Positions 33,001 to 43,666 are shown, counted from the first letter of the stretch. The stretch: DNA of 64,000 nucleotides from Passalora sequoiae (GCA_013248845.1 WSQC01000013.1:434001-498000), one strand, 5' to 3'. Made by a program: numbers and translations. The notes: generated by a model not told the origin, from the sequence alone.

Positions 33001-35574
33001 GTCAGCCGTGGCGCTGTGCCTGTCAAGCCATGGCTGGTGGTGGCATTTGCACTGTTGACAGGAACACCGGACGATGGACCAGGAGTAGGAGCATCGACAC
33101 AGTCACACGGCTCTGTGCCATGGTGAACATGTCCTGGATTATTCGGGCAGTGTCTGAATGGTGTCAGCTCGACGCATGTTGATGATGTGCATCTGGCAGA
33201 CTTACGGGTTATAATAAGGCACTGTGAAGTTGTGGTGTATGGGTATATAACCGCCACTGACACTGATCAGAGGCACTGAAGTTATATGAGGAGCGGTGCC
33301 AGTCATATAACGACTGGCAGTACCATTTGCGCTGTTGACTGGGTATCCAGATGATGGCGCTGACGCCGCACTCGAAATAATCGTTCCTTGTTGATCCGAT
33401 TCCAACGCGGACGATTTAAGAAGAGCTGTCGTGCCGTCTAGTCCGAAGACACCATCAATGCTGCTGAAGTACTCACAGCCACTCGGCGTGTAGTTGACAC
33501 CCTCGCACTCGCCGTTCGAGTCGCAGGACGCCACGCATGAGGCGACGTCGGTGGACAAAACATCGCGCATACGCAGTACGCGACCAAGTGATGTTCCGGC
33601 GAAAGCATAGTTACACTGGACATTATACACGGCACCTGCTGCGTCCGTGTAGTATTGTCCATCCAGATCTGGGCATAGCACGACCGCAGTAGTGGGCATG
33701 ACTGTCGGCGAAGACGATGTGAACGTGGTATTGCTGGCACGAGTCATTGTAGCATTCGCGCTGCTGACAGGGAAGCCCGAAGAAGGACGTGGTGTGGGCG
33801 CGTCATCAATGCAGTCACAAGGCTCTGTGCCATGATGCACATGCGTGGCGTTGCCTGGACAATGTGGATTGAAATAGGGAACGGTAAAGTTGTGATGCAG
33901 TGGAACAAAGCCACCAGATACACTGACGAGCGGAACAGTCGTGATTGTCGGACGCGGGTACTCAGTTCCAGTTGAGAAAGCGGATGTAGTTCTGTTGGCG
34001 CTGTTCACAGGGAATCCAGTGGAAGCTTTAAAGGCTGGACTCGCAGAGCTTATCTGTTTCGTGACGATTGTTGTGGCATTCGCGCTGTTGATAGGAAATC
34101 CAGATGAAGGAACCGCAGTAGGCGCATCATCAACACAGTCGCAAGGCTCTGTGCCGTGATGTATGTGCGTAGCATTTCCGGGACAGTGTGGGTTCAAGTA
34201 GGGCACAGTGAAATTGTGGTTAACAGGTATGAAGCCACCGCTCACACTGAGAAGTGGTACAGTCGTGACTTTTGGTCGAGGGCGATAGCCCGTGCCCGTC
34301 GTATGAGCGCGTGTCGTAATATTGGCGCTGTTCACAGGGAACCCAGTGGACGGCTTGGGCGCTGGATTAGCAGTGCTCGTTCTCAATGGCACAAATGTTG
34401 TCGCGTTCGCGCTATTGACTGGCCATCCAGACGATGGAGCTGGGGTCGGCTCGTCATCATCGACACAGTCACAAGGTCCAGTTCCGTGATGCACGTGGCT
34501 GACATTGCGAGGGCAATGCGGGTTGAAGAACGGTCCAGTGAAGTTCGTGTTGACAGGCAAGAATCCGCCAGATACCGAGACCAGAGGTATGGTAGGAAAC
34601 ACGCGACCTGAAGGATAGGCTCCGGCCGTAGGGAACCATGGTGCACGAGTCGTACCGTTGGCTGAATTGTGCGGAATGCCGGACGAGACAGCTTTAGGGC
34701 GCGTCATCGTAGGCAGGATTGCCTCAATACTGCTATTTGACACTGATCCCGAGCTCTTGCGTGCAGAAGTGCTGTCCTCAGCTGCAAGAGTCTCATCCAC
34801 CGTGCTGAACAGAAAACACTGCCCGACGCTGACCATGGTCGCTATACATTCTTCGTATTGATCGCAAGCTCCCATGCATTCCTGATCGGAGACGGCAGAA
34901 TCTTCACGTTTCGATATTGATGTAATGGTTTCTCCGCTGAAACCAGTGTTGCAGAAGACAGTATAGGCGTTTCCCGAAGCATCTGCGTACATCTTCTGAT
35001 CGTAGTCTGGACATACTGGTGGGGTCAAGGTGGCTGTGTCGGTGGGATCGGACGTTGTGCTCGTTGTCGCTGTAGCATTCGCAGAATTCCACGGCCGTGC
35101 GCTTGTCACGACTGGAGGGTAACTAGAGTTTACCGAGTTGAGAGGCTCGCGAGATGGCAGTGGGGGAGCATGGAATGGCGGCCACGCGCCACCAGTTGGG
35201 AAGATGCCGCCGGTGGGATGTGAGTGTCCTGTTGGAAAGATGCCGCCAGTCGGATATGGTTGTCCTGTTGGAAAGATGCCACCCGTGACTGGGGCATGTC
35301 CATCAAGACCGCAATCGCAAGGCCCAGTACCAAGATGGAAATGCGTGTTATTACAATGAGTATTCCAATAGCCAACTACAGTGGAGGATGCCGTTGCATC
35401 GTGTGCTGTGGGAGCAAGGTCCGTGGTGATGATCTCTTCCGTGCCTGGAGAGGCGGTAGTGGTTGGATTTAGTGGATATCCAACTCCTTGTGCTGCTGCT
35501 GGGCGAACGTCCAACGCATTGCCATTAGCAAAACTGAAGAGTAGAAGAGAAAGAACGAGCGTCAACGCGAACAT
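30024..35574 (-). CDS. giant secreted mucin-like protein with His/Cys repeats and PAN-like modules
   Basis: Unknown secreted or cell-surface protein of 1832 aa. Exons are 35574-33206 and 33153-30024; the 52-nt intron (GTAAGT..CTGAC..TTCAG) lies inside a repeat, between NP and HCP. A signal peptide is MFALTLVLSLLLFSFANGNA. Nine copies of a His/Cys motif, HCPxNxTHxHHGTxPCDC, occur, eight of them introduced by SVSGGFIPxxxNFT or similar and six followed by PSSGFPVNSANATT. Four six-cysteine modules (VCPDxDG..Y..C..C..C..EC..QC) resemble PAN/Apple adhesion domains and alternate with the repeats. A Ser/Thr stalk covers roughly residues 1370-1780. The end has seven Gln, Pro, then NWWNNWWNQIFDWFGR and a short basic tail; no GPI signal is seen. 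Many N- and O-glycosylation sites are predicted. A role in adhesion, wall structure or metal binding is inference only. Confidence 0.85.
30148..30168 (-). repeat. CAG microsatellite encoding polyglutamine
   Basis: Seven CAG codons in a row (read on minus) encode the Gln run before the Trp-rich tail of the giant surface protein. Confidence 0.85.
30470..35025 (-). repeat. four PAN/Apple-like six-cysteine modules
   Basis: The modules lie at about 34805-35025, 33440-33680, 31825-32050 and 30470-30665. Each begins [VL]CPxxxG, has a Cys about 15-18 residues later, then a Cys-x3-Cys pair, a Cys soon after, and ends near xxQCxxFSxVxG (the second module has SGC at this point). The pattern resembles PAN/Apple-type domains; assignment is by eye. 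Confidence 0.65.
31560..35365 (-). repeat. nine-copy His/Cys protein repeat (HxHHGTxPCDC)
   Basis: Copies are centred near 35335, 34505, 34165, 33840, 33100-33210 (split by the intron), 32845, 32545, 32250 and 31590. The first lacks the proline after HC and reads HFHLGTGPCDC, the eighth reads HVHVGTQPCDC, and the ninth has lost the leading His (LCASN). Spacing is about 100 codons in the middle array, so this is a domain-scale repeat rather than a microsatellite. Confidence 0.85.
35190..35295 (-). repeat. GGIFPTG tandem repeat
   Basis: Three tandem copies of about 30-36 nt encode GGIFPTG followed by a short Pro-Thr spacer, immediately after the first His/Cys motif of the giant surface protein. 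Confidence 0.75.
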
Positions 35575-38291
35575 GCCGGGCCAAACGAGCGAGACCGCGG
35601 CAGAGGTAATGGGAAACGAGTGACTGGACGAGCGGCCGTCAAACAGCCCTGTTCGAATGCATCAGGTAACAACAAGAATGTCCCACCAGAGAGCTAGAGA
35701 GCAAGAAGAAACTGAATAGTTAGGCGATGCACAAACGTATACCTGCATGTTTCCACAGAACACCACAATCGATGCTGTGCTGCCGGCACGCTACAGCACC
35801 TCATCGTTAGTAGCACTGCGCCATGGCTGCACGATATCGCAAGACAGAACAGAGGTCCTCGATAGCTATCGTATACTAAGCATAGCACAGTCAAGCGCCT
35901 GCACGCCCGTTGCGAAGTGCAAGGTTGATTGTCGTTGAGCGAACCGTAGAGCACACGTTGCAAGCCTGCCGCAGAAGGTGAGGTCCTATGGCGTGAGCCA
36001 AGTATGGAACAGAGCAGCACTCTCATTTCCGTTCTGGACGCCCACTCGAGGCTTGAGTGAGATTGAGTTGCGGGCCAGCCAGATGCGGCTGTGGTGCGTA
36101 CAGAAGAGTACTTGTGGCGCTGTAGTAGGGAGACGCGTTTCGTGCTAGAGGCTAGAGCATCGCATCAAATTGCCGCTTAGTGTTGAATTCAGGATTCCAA
36201 TCTTCCAGAAACATGTGCAGAAGCTGTCCTTGGTCGCGTGGCGAGCACGCGCAGAGTCGTGGTTGCTTCATGATTGAGGCCGGCATGTGTTTCGCGATGA
36301 TGTTGCGAGGTCACGACATTCGGAGTCGTGAGTCTTCAAACAGTCAGCAGGCTCACACCAGATCATTCGCCTCTGCCTCTGCAATGTTCTATACGCGCTC
36401 GCAGCCGCCGCGGCTTTGTCCCGCTTGAAAGGAGTGGGTGTCGTTGCAGGTGTCATGAAGAAAGGAGGTCCTGCGCTCGGAGTCCGAGAGTGGAAGCATA
36501 GACCCACGAAAGCCAGCCATGAACTCTATTTCCACGCGTGCCTCATCCCATCCCGTCTTGTTCGTGAAGCCTCACAGAAAGCGTGATGCAAAGCCATTCG
36601 ATACATGCATGTACTAAAGCAATCCAGCAATTGCTGCCGCTACTCATCATCAACATATGATCATCGGCCCTTCTTGATGATTTTGCTGTCAAAAGGGCCG
36701 TACACTTCACGAGAGTGCTCTGCGTCCTGAACAGCACTGCACCAACTGCCACTAGCTAGTACTTCATCTCGGCCCTAGCTCCTGCTTCCGCACGCGCTCA
36801 AAGCACGGCTTCCACGTGTGTCGATGCAACGGATCCATGAATATCATATTTGTTTCTGGACTCGGGTGTTGCTGTCGGTCGCAAAAGCAGTCGCTCGCAT
36901 TGCGGCGTCTGCGATACGTCGGTACTGTACATGTAATCACTGGCTCTTTTATAAGGGCATGAGGTTGTGCTGCCAAAGAACGAGGGTGAGCCCGTCACAC
37001 ACTTTTTACCTCGATCCTCACCCAATGGTATACTTTCGCTGCGTGAAATTTTACGGGTCTGTCACGTTAGACGAAATGGACAAAGGACATTGTGGCGGTT
37101 GACGAGCTGTCGAATGCTCTCGCTCGAAGGCGTCGTTGATGCGCTTTGCTGTTCGCTGCTTGAGAGTGTGATGCTGATGGATGTACAACTGCTGCATCTC
37201 TATCGCTGAATCAGTCTTCGTAGAGTCTATACTAGCAATTAGCTCCAGCGCCTCCTACGAAACCAGCCCCAATTGCTCTGGCTCTTGCACATGCTATCTC
37301 TTCAGGAACGTCGGCATTGCCTTGCCATTTGTCTGTAACGGTTCATCAGTGCCAACTGGGGTGCGATGCGGATCTTTCTTCAGGTGGCTTTATGCGACAT
37401 ACACTTCTTCTCCCGCTGCTCCTTGGTTAGCCACTTGGATCGATCGTAATTTTCAACTTCTTCCTTGGAGGTACAGCAGCCCATCTTAGTATGCCAGACG
37501 GCTCGATGCTTCTGAAATCTTCGCAGTGCCGTTGTGTATATATTGTGCTTCCCGTAGAGTGTGGCTTAGCCTGGGCAGCCTTTGTCATTGGTTGCCATGA
37601 CGTTACAGGGGAGGCTCGTCAAAGGATTCAAGTTGTCGCCGAACCGAACCGTCTTCACAGCCACAGATCACGTTGGTGAACACTGCCACCGCACCTACGG
37701 ATCAGTAATAACAGTGTGATAATGAGCGTAACGGAAATATCTGCAGTGACACCGCACGGCTATTCATATTGTTGCATGCACAGCTCGGGCGCTCCATGAA
37801 AAGAAAGCTGTCTCGCGATCCTTCCACCACACATTCCAACACCACGCTTGCGCAGCTGTAGTGGAGTGTCGCCCACTATAGTCGCTCATCCCAAGCTACA
37901 TCCGAAGTATCTGCAGATCGCTAGCGCTTGCCTATGATGCATATATGGCTCTTATTGACCGACGATAGAGACACGTACCCAGCACGAGCGCAGAAGGTTC
38001 GGCCTCGGGCATGCCACGCAGACCAAATCCAGCTCTCATGCATCGTGGTGGAATATTCGATCTCGCCACGGTCGCTCATTGGCGCAATATCCGCCACGAA
38101 AGGACCCTGACCTGTATCGTTCCTAGTGCATGAGGAGCTCCTAGGTGGGGTCAGTATGATGCAGGATTGCAGCAAGGACGAAAGGACCTTGTCTGCAATC
38201 ATTCGCTGAGTATTTTCCCGTTTGTGTGCTACTGATCTCCGAATACCTGGGCAACCAAAGACTCAAACGCTTCACAAACACCACCCTCACA
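35575..38291. other. 2.7-kb intergenic stretch, nothing recognised
   Basis: Upstream region of the giant surface protein and of the dienelactone hydrolase, which are divergent. The frames present are short and lack motifs. The size would fit long regulated promoters, but no site can be named. Confidence 0.45.
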
Positions 38292-39133
38292 ATGGCTTCT
38301 AACCCACCCGGAAAATGCTGCACCATTGGTGTCAAGCACGAAGGTACACCGAAAGGCGACACCAAGAACATTGGAAACAGTAAGTGTTCTGCATGGTCGC
38401 CACGAATAGAGCATTTAAGATGCTTATTTTTACTGTAGTCAGCACATACTTTGCTTATCCCGAGTCCAAGGACACTTCCACAGCTATCTTGATCCTTACT
38501 GATGTTCTGGGCCACAACTTCGGCAATGTGCAGCTCATTGCGGACCAGTTCGCTGCCAATGGTTACTACGTGGTCATGCCGGATCTGTTCGAAGGCGACC
38601 CACTCCCGCTCAACCGGCCGGACGACTTCGACATCATGAAGTGGCTGCAGACTGGTGGTCCGTCCAAGGGCCACACAACGAGCCAGGTCGACCCAATCGT
38701 TGAGGAAGTGATCAAAGACATGAAGCAGAACCAAGGCGTCAAGAAGATTGGTGCTGTAGGCTATTGCTTTGGTGCTAAATATGTTGCACGATACATGACT
38801 GGCGGCAAAGGCGTCGAAGTCGGATACATGGCGCATCCAAGTTTTGTGGACGCGGACGAGATTAAGGCATTGACCGGACCACTCTCGATCGCAGCGGCAG
38901 AGACGGATCAGATCTTCCCTGCTGAAAAGCGCCGCGAGACTGAAGACTTGCTCAAGGAGCACAAGAACAAGATCCCGTATCAAATCTCGTTATACAGTGC
39001 CGTAGAGCACGGTTTTGCTGTTCGTGCAGACATGGAAAAGCAGGCAGTCAAGTATGCCAAAGAGGCGGCATTCCTTCAGGCCGTGGCTTGGTTTGATGAG
39101 TTCCTGGGAAACGGCAGGAGCTGGGCCGCATAA
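38292..39133 (+). CDS. dienelactone hydrolase family protein
   Basis: Cytosolic alpha/beta hydrolase of the dienelactone hydrolase family, which opens lactone rings or cleaves small esters. Exons 38292-38379 and 38439-39133 with a 59-nt intron (GTAAGT..CTGTAG) give 260 aa; the join reads KNIGNISTYFAYPES. The catalytic triad is visible: Cys139 in GYCFGAKY, Asp186 in AAAETDQIFP and His220 in AVEHGFAVR. The N-terminal MASNPPGKCCTIGVKHEG is the usual start of fungal members. Length is normal. Many fungal homologues are not tied to chlorocatechol breakdown, so the natural substrate is open. Confidence 0.93.
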
Positions 39134-40219
39134 GTAGCCCCGTTTCCATCGATGGCCAAATACTGGTGGAAGTGAAGGTGTATGAATCTATATTAGAACA
39201 GGAAGAACACCTGCTAATGAGGAGGCGTCAACTCGCCGAGCAGCTCCACCAGCAAATTCTAAAATAGCCATGATGAACCTCACACATATGTCTTTGTATA
39301 GCTTTTGAAATGATTAGACCGCTCGCATCGCTCCGGGTCACAAAACATAATGTAGATCAGCGTCCGTCTTCGTCGGCAGCCCAGGTAAGGTACTACTCCA
39401 ACAGCAAAGTTGCCTGACACTAAAATGTGGTCATGAGCATTGAAGGGCAGCAGCAGTAATACTCCTATACATTGCTATATTATGGCAATGGAATACGCAC
39501 TAGCGAAACGTAGCAATGCTGCGCCTTTGCGAAAGGTGAAAATGATTCACTCAGGACAGCGATTGCTTGAGACGCAACAACGTGCGTTGTATATATGCGT
39601 GAAGGATTATGCCTGCTAGAGCTAGCCATTCCCAGGAGCACAAGATAACAACAATAATGCTGGCATGGTGCATGGCGCATGGTGGTGCATCGACTGGCGG
39701 CTTCGAGGACGGCAGTTGATGCCGTGCATGAACCAGCGTCCTTGCTCTTCACATGAGCACATCTTGCGTCTGTGGAGTATCAATTGATGTCGAGCGGGGT
39801 CAGAGCATACGTCGGGATTGCGATAAAGAGAGCATCAGTGATACTGTACACAGATATGTATGGATTCAAGTATCTGCGAATTGCTGGAATGGTTGCAGAT
39901 GTTTCCATATGCTTGGCGTGATGTCATCTCGGTCCCTTGATCTGCCGCGGCTTCGCTTCCGCAGTGCTGTGCTCTTTCAGTTCTCTCACACAGATTCGCG
40001 CGGAGAGAGGTTGGAGATGCGACAGTAACATCAGACAAACCCCAAAAAATTGCTTTGATGCAGTCACGTATACGCTTCTTATCCATTGATGCTGAAGATG
40101 CCATTGCTTTCTGCCGTCAGATAGCACACCATCTTGACGAACACGACCGACCGAGTACACGAGCGCGTTTCTGCACGGAGGACGAGAAAGAGTGCATGCT
40201 ATAGTACACAACCACCGAC
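39134..40219. other. intergenic, nothing recognised
   Basis: 3' flank of the dienelactone hydrolase and promoter of the ING-family gene. No coding signature. Confidence 0.5.
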
Positions 40220-42763
40220 ATGCCACCGCTGTCAACCATGCGAAAATCCTCGACACAGATAACGACGGCGGGCGAATCGCATCCCAATCCTATCGTCGCC
40301 GCAGTGGCAGGAAACGCACCTCAACCTCGACGCACAGCTTCTGGCCGCGCTGTGCGTGCTAATACGACGCGCCCAGTCAACTATTATGCGAGACCATTCG
40401 GTTCAGCCAGCGCAGCTACCAGTCGTGAGACCGATATGCAAGATCGATCAAGCACTGAAGCGGCTGGTTTCTTCCCTGCCTTAACCTACTTTACCGATGC
40501 CATAACGGCGACACCCAAGGAGGTCATAAAGCACTTCACGCTGCTGAAAGAGGTCGAGTCTAAGATTGTCGGTCCGCACGAGCAATTAGGAGAGCTTATA
40601 GACAGCCTGATGGAGCAGCCTGTGCCATTGCGCAAGCAAACAACAAGTGCGAATCACGGGGCCTCTGCAACACACGGTGTCTTGACTTTGACGGCCAACA
40701 ACAGTACCAGTGGTAGTGCAAATGCAAGTTTGATCAATGGAATGGGCGGTCAGCAGAGCGCGCAGCCATCTGTCAGTGGTTCGGTCAACGGTGAAGAGAC
40801 GCTCGAGACGGAGGAGGAAAGACTTCGACGGCACCAGTACCATGGTTTGCGCGCATTGACACATAGCATCCTTGCCAACATGGACGAGAAGAACGTTGTT
40901 CTTGCTGAAGCGAACAGGGTGCTCGCGCTCCAGCACAAGCGCATCGACTCCGTGTGGCCGCACGTCGAAGGAGAGATCAACGAGGAGGCCAGGCTGGGCA
41001 GCATGACACATTGGGCATATAGTGATAATCGGCAGAAGACCAAGACAGGTGGAGCTGGTGCACAGCATAGACAAAACGTGGCTGCTACCAATGCTTTGGC
41101 TAACGTGGCTGCAGCAATACATGATCAAGAAGTCGCCCATGCGCGCAGAGAGGCAGGAAGAGAAGCACGAGGTGAGAAGACCAAAGGCAAGCGAACGGAA
41201 CATGCTGGAGACTCAGACTTCGACGACAAACCACGGAAAGTGCCAAAAGTCGGCAAGGCCAAAGCAGGGGCTGGTGGTGCAGCAGCAGCAGCAGCAGCAG
41301 GACTCGGCATTTCAACCAACGGCGAGCTCGTACCTAAAAGGAGGAAGAATGCGACTGAGAAGGCCATGGCGCCACCAGCTATGGAAAGAACAGTGTCTGC
41401 AACCGGTCGCGGCGCAAAGGCACGAGACACACCCCGGAGCACACCTGCAATTGAGCCGACTGCCAAAAAGCCACCCAAAGCGAAGCCAGGCCCACCCAAA
41501 GGCAAGAAGCTCGGCGGCTCGACACACAACAGCCCAATGCTGGCCAGCAGTCCTCTTGTTTCCTCCTTCAACCCGGATACCCTGGTTGTTCCACCCGGAA
41601 CCAAGCCGCAGACCGCACGATTGCGGCAGAACAGCTCGACGACAAACCTTAGGGTACAGAATATTGCGCAAGAGGAAGATGGGATGGTAAGCAGGCCATC
41701 ATCTGCAGCTGGAAAGACGAACGGTACCACCGAGAAGACGAACGGCAGACGTAGGGTGCATGAGACCATAGAGGGCAATGAAGCGCGTGTTGAGGAACAC
41801 AGCACAAAACCACTACTCAACGCTGCGAGCGAGAAGCTAAGGCGCGAGGACACAGATGTACAAGAGACTAGAGGCGAGCACCGTCCAGCAGCTTCACGAT
41901 CTGGTTCGGACAGAGATGTCAGTCGCAAAAACAGTGGCAGGCAGTCCAAAGTCGGCACACCTCGTACAGATTCCTTCCCAGACGGGGCTGGCATGTCGCG
42001 CACAAGGAGCACTCGGAGCAGATTGAACGCAAATGGTGAAAGCCAAGATACCGATTCCGATGAGCCGCAAGCACGGAACCACGGCCCAAACAGACACAAG
42101 AGACAGCAGTCCAACAGCCACCTGGTCAAGCAATTGGCGCCATTCAATAGAAGTCCTGACCTCGATCGACATCGGAGCCAAGACGACGATGGCGAATCTG
42201 ATAGTGACAGGGCAATCGACCATGATCAAGACGAACGACCTCCGGAAACAGCGCAGGAGCGTGAGACGCGTCGTCCGAGCGCGCGTCGCCCGGTTTCGCG
42301 GCGAAATACTGTCAATACTTTGCGATCGTCGCCAGCGCCAGTCTCACGCGATTCGACTCCTCCTGCATCGCCGCCTCCGACGTCGTCGCGAGGTAATGGT
42401 CGATCCGCTGCAAGCTCGACAAATGCCAAACGTGATGCCGAAATTGAAGCAGCACGACGCGAAGCCGCCGAGGCTGAAGCTGCAGCTACGGTGGAAGTTG
42501 ATGAGGAAGAGGAAGAAGACTCCGAGCACGATCCTGATGACCCTAATGAACCCAAATACTGCTACTGCAATCGGGGCAGCTATGGAGAAATGGTGGCTTG
42601 CGACAATGATAACTGTCCTCGAGAGTGGTTCCATTTGGGTTGCACTGAGCTCAAAGAAGCACCTAGTGAGGAGGAGAAGTGGTACTGTAAAGAGTGCAGA
42701 CCGGCTTTTGGACAGCAGAAAGTTGGAAGAAGGGGAAAAGCTAGCCGAGGCAGAGGTGGTTAG
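40220..42763 (+). CDS. ING-family PHD-finger chromatin protein (Pho23-like)
   Basis: ING-family reader of H3K4 methylation, a subunit of histone deacetylase or acetyltransferase complexes. The intronless 847-aa frame starts MPPLSTMRKSS. The ING N-terminal helical domain is split: FFPALTYFTDAITATPKEVI and LKEVESKIVGPHEQLGELI (about 85-135), then after a Ser/Asn insert LRALTHSILANMDEKNVVL and EANRVLALQHKRID (about 210-260). A long basic disordered linker (about 300-750) follows. The PHD finger (781-826) has Cys781, 783, 794, 799, His805, Cys808, 823 and 826 in the order CYC..C..C..FHLGC..WYCKEC. The Trp in REWFHLGC and the YGEMVACDN segment fit an H3K4me-binding pocket. The long linker favours Pho23 (Rpd3L) over Yng1/Yng2. 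Confidence 0.93.
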   Translation: MPPLSTMRKSSTQITTAGESHPNPIVAAVAGNAPQPRRTASGRAVRANTTRPVNYYARPFGSASAATSRETDMQDRSSTEAAGFFPALTYFTDAITATPKEVIKHFTLLKEVESKIVGPHEQLGELIDSLMEQPVPLRKQTTSANHGASATHGVLTLTANNSTSGSANASLINGMGGQQSAQPSVSGSVNGEETLETEEERLRRHQYHGLRALTHSILANMDEKNVVLAEANRVLALQHKRIDSVWPHVEGEINEEARLGSMTHWAYSDNRQKTKTGGAGAQHRQNVAATNALANVAAAIHDQEVAHARREAGREARGEKTKGKRTEHAGDSDFDDKPRKVPKVGKAKAGAGGAAAAAAAGLGISTNGELVPKRRKNATEKAMAPPAMERTVSATGRGAKARDTPRSTPAIEPTAKKPPKAKPGPPKGKKLGGSTHNSPMLASSPLVSSFNPDTLVVPPGTKPQTARLRQNSSTTNLRVQNIAQEEDGMVSRPSSAAGKTNGTTEKTNGRRRVHETIEGNEARVEEHSTKPLLNAASEKLRREDTDVQETRGEHRPAASRSGSDRDVSRKNSGRQSKVGTPRTDSFPDGAGMSRTRSTRSRLNANGESQDTDSDEPQARNHGPNRHKRQQSNSHLVKQLAPFNRSPDLDRHRSQDDDGESDSDRAIDHDQDERPPETAQERETRRPSARRPVSRRNTVNTLRSSPAPVSRDSTPPASPPPTSSRGNGRSAASSTNAKRDAEIEAARREAAEAEAAATVEVDEEEEEDSEHDPDDPNEPKYCYCNRGSYGEMVACDNDNCPREWFHLGCTELKEAPSEEEKWYCKECRPAFGQQKVGRRGKASRGRGG
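41279..41300 (+). repeat. GCA microsatellite encoding polyalanine
   Basis: Seven consecutive GCA codons inside the disordered linker of the ING-family protein give an Ala run. Confidence 0.8.
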
Positions 42764-43225
42764 ATTGTAGAGTATGATAATCCTAGAAGCATAATGACCT
42801 GGTGCTCGCTGCCTTGAAAATTCTCCATTTTCCAATTCGTTCTTGGAGAATGCGGCTGAGGCAAAGATCAAGCATATAGCTTACAGCTACGCGCGCGGCG
42901 GCGCTTGCTCATCGGCATCTCATTTCCAAACCGACTGCCATTAGGTACTTCGCTTTTCTCTCAAGCTCACTTTTGAAGACAGACAGACATGGATAGCGGT
43001 AAGCGTGAGTTTCACTTTGGTCAGAATGGCGAGGACAAGCTTCTGCATTCCTTCGCGTTGCTCACCTCTATCTGCTCACATCATAATGAGTGCTCGTACG
43101 GACGGGGATCGCAAGGCACGGACAGAGGATGCACTGCAGAGGTATCTTACGTGGCCTTCTGGATCCGAAATCCGCTCGAAGATTGCGGCATTTTGATGGA
43201 TAGCTCGATGATTCTATTGGTGATT
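42764..43225. other. intergenic, possible relic 5' end of the NmrA-like pseudogene
   Basis: Follows the ING gene. An ATG at 42989 opens a frame that eventually runs into the NmrA-like remnant, but the intervening sequence has no family resemblance. Confidence 0.4.
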
Positions 43226-43590
43226 TATATACATCACGTGGCCTTTGCCGTTACCGTCGGCGGCGGGACTGGCAACTTGGATCCTGCCGTGACAGAGAAT
43301 CTTCTTCGCGCCGGTATGGGAATGACTATCACAGTCCAGAAACCCGACTACAGCACGGTCGAGAGCTTCACGGCGTCGCTCTATGCCGTCCGTGGTGGAT
43401 CCCATCAACTCCAAGTACAGCGACGCCGGCATTGCCATCGGAGTGCCTGAATTACGTTCCTTCCTCCTGCGGAATAGATGCGAGCGGTCCTGTCAACAGG
43501 GCCCTCTTGATGGAGGGAGCAGTACCTCTTCCACGTGCCACAGAAGGAGTTACCATATACACCTCATTCGCTTCCAGTGCCTTGTCAAAA
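43226..43590 (+). pseudogene. decayed NmrA-like/isoflavone-reductase-type NAD(P)-binding protein
   Basis: Fragments of an NmrA-like short-chain reductase are scattered over two or three frames. FAVTVGGGTGNLDPAVTENLL matches the N-terminal Rossmann nucleotide-binding loop (normally VVGGTGNLG). DYSTVESFTASL corresponds to the usual D[YL]xSxESLxxAL segment, with a stretch deleted before it. After a shift, DAGIAIGVP is followed in another frame by NYVPSSCGIDASGP, which corresponds to the family block xRFIPSEFGxDxSDP. The remaining two thirds of the normal ~300-aa protein are missing. The frameshifts and internal deletion make this non-functional as read. Recognition is by motif order only. Confidence 0.65.
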
Positions 43591-43666
43591 TGATAATTCT
43601 AACCATGAACATTGTGGTCAACCTGGAATCCAGTAACGACCGACCCACGGCCATCTTCGACAGCAT

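Noticed and set aside
31560..35365. Regular repeats reminiscent of a CRISPR array
   Set aside because: The repeats are coding, about 300 bp apart, diverged at silent sites, and in a eukaryotic gene.
41125..42147. 340-aa minus-strand frame inside the ING gene
   Set aside because: Antisense to the linker of a clear PHD protein; Ser/Leu/Val-rich composition is what a reversed Ser/Lys/Glu-rich frame gives.
42989..43225. Independent small gene starting at ATG 42989
   Set aside because: The sequence before the NmrA-like block has no family resemblance, and the frame soon ends in pseudogene sequence.
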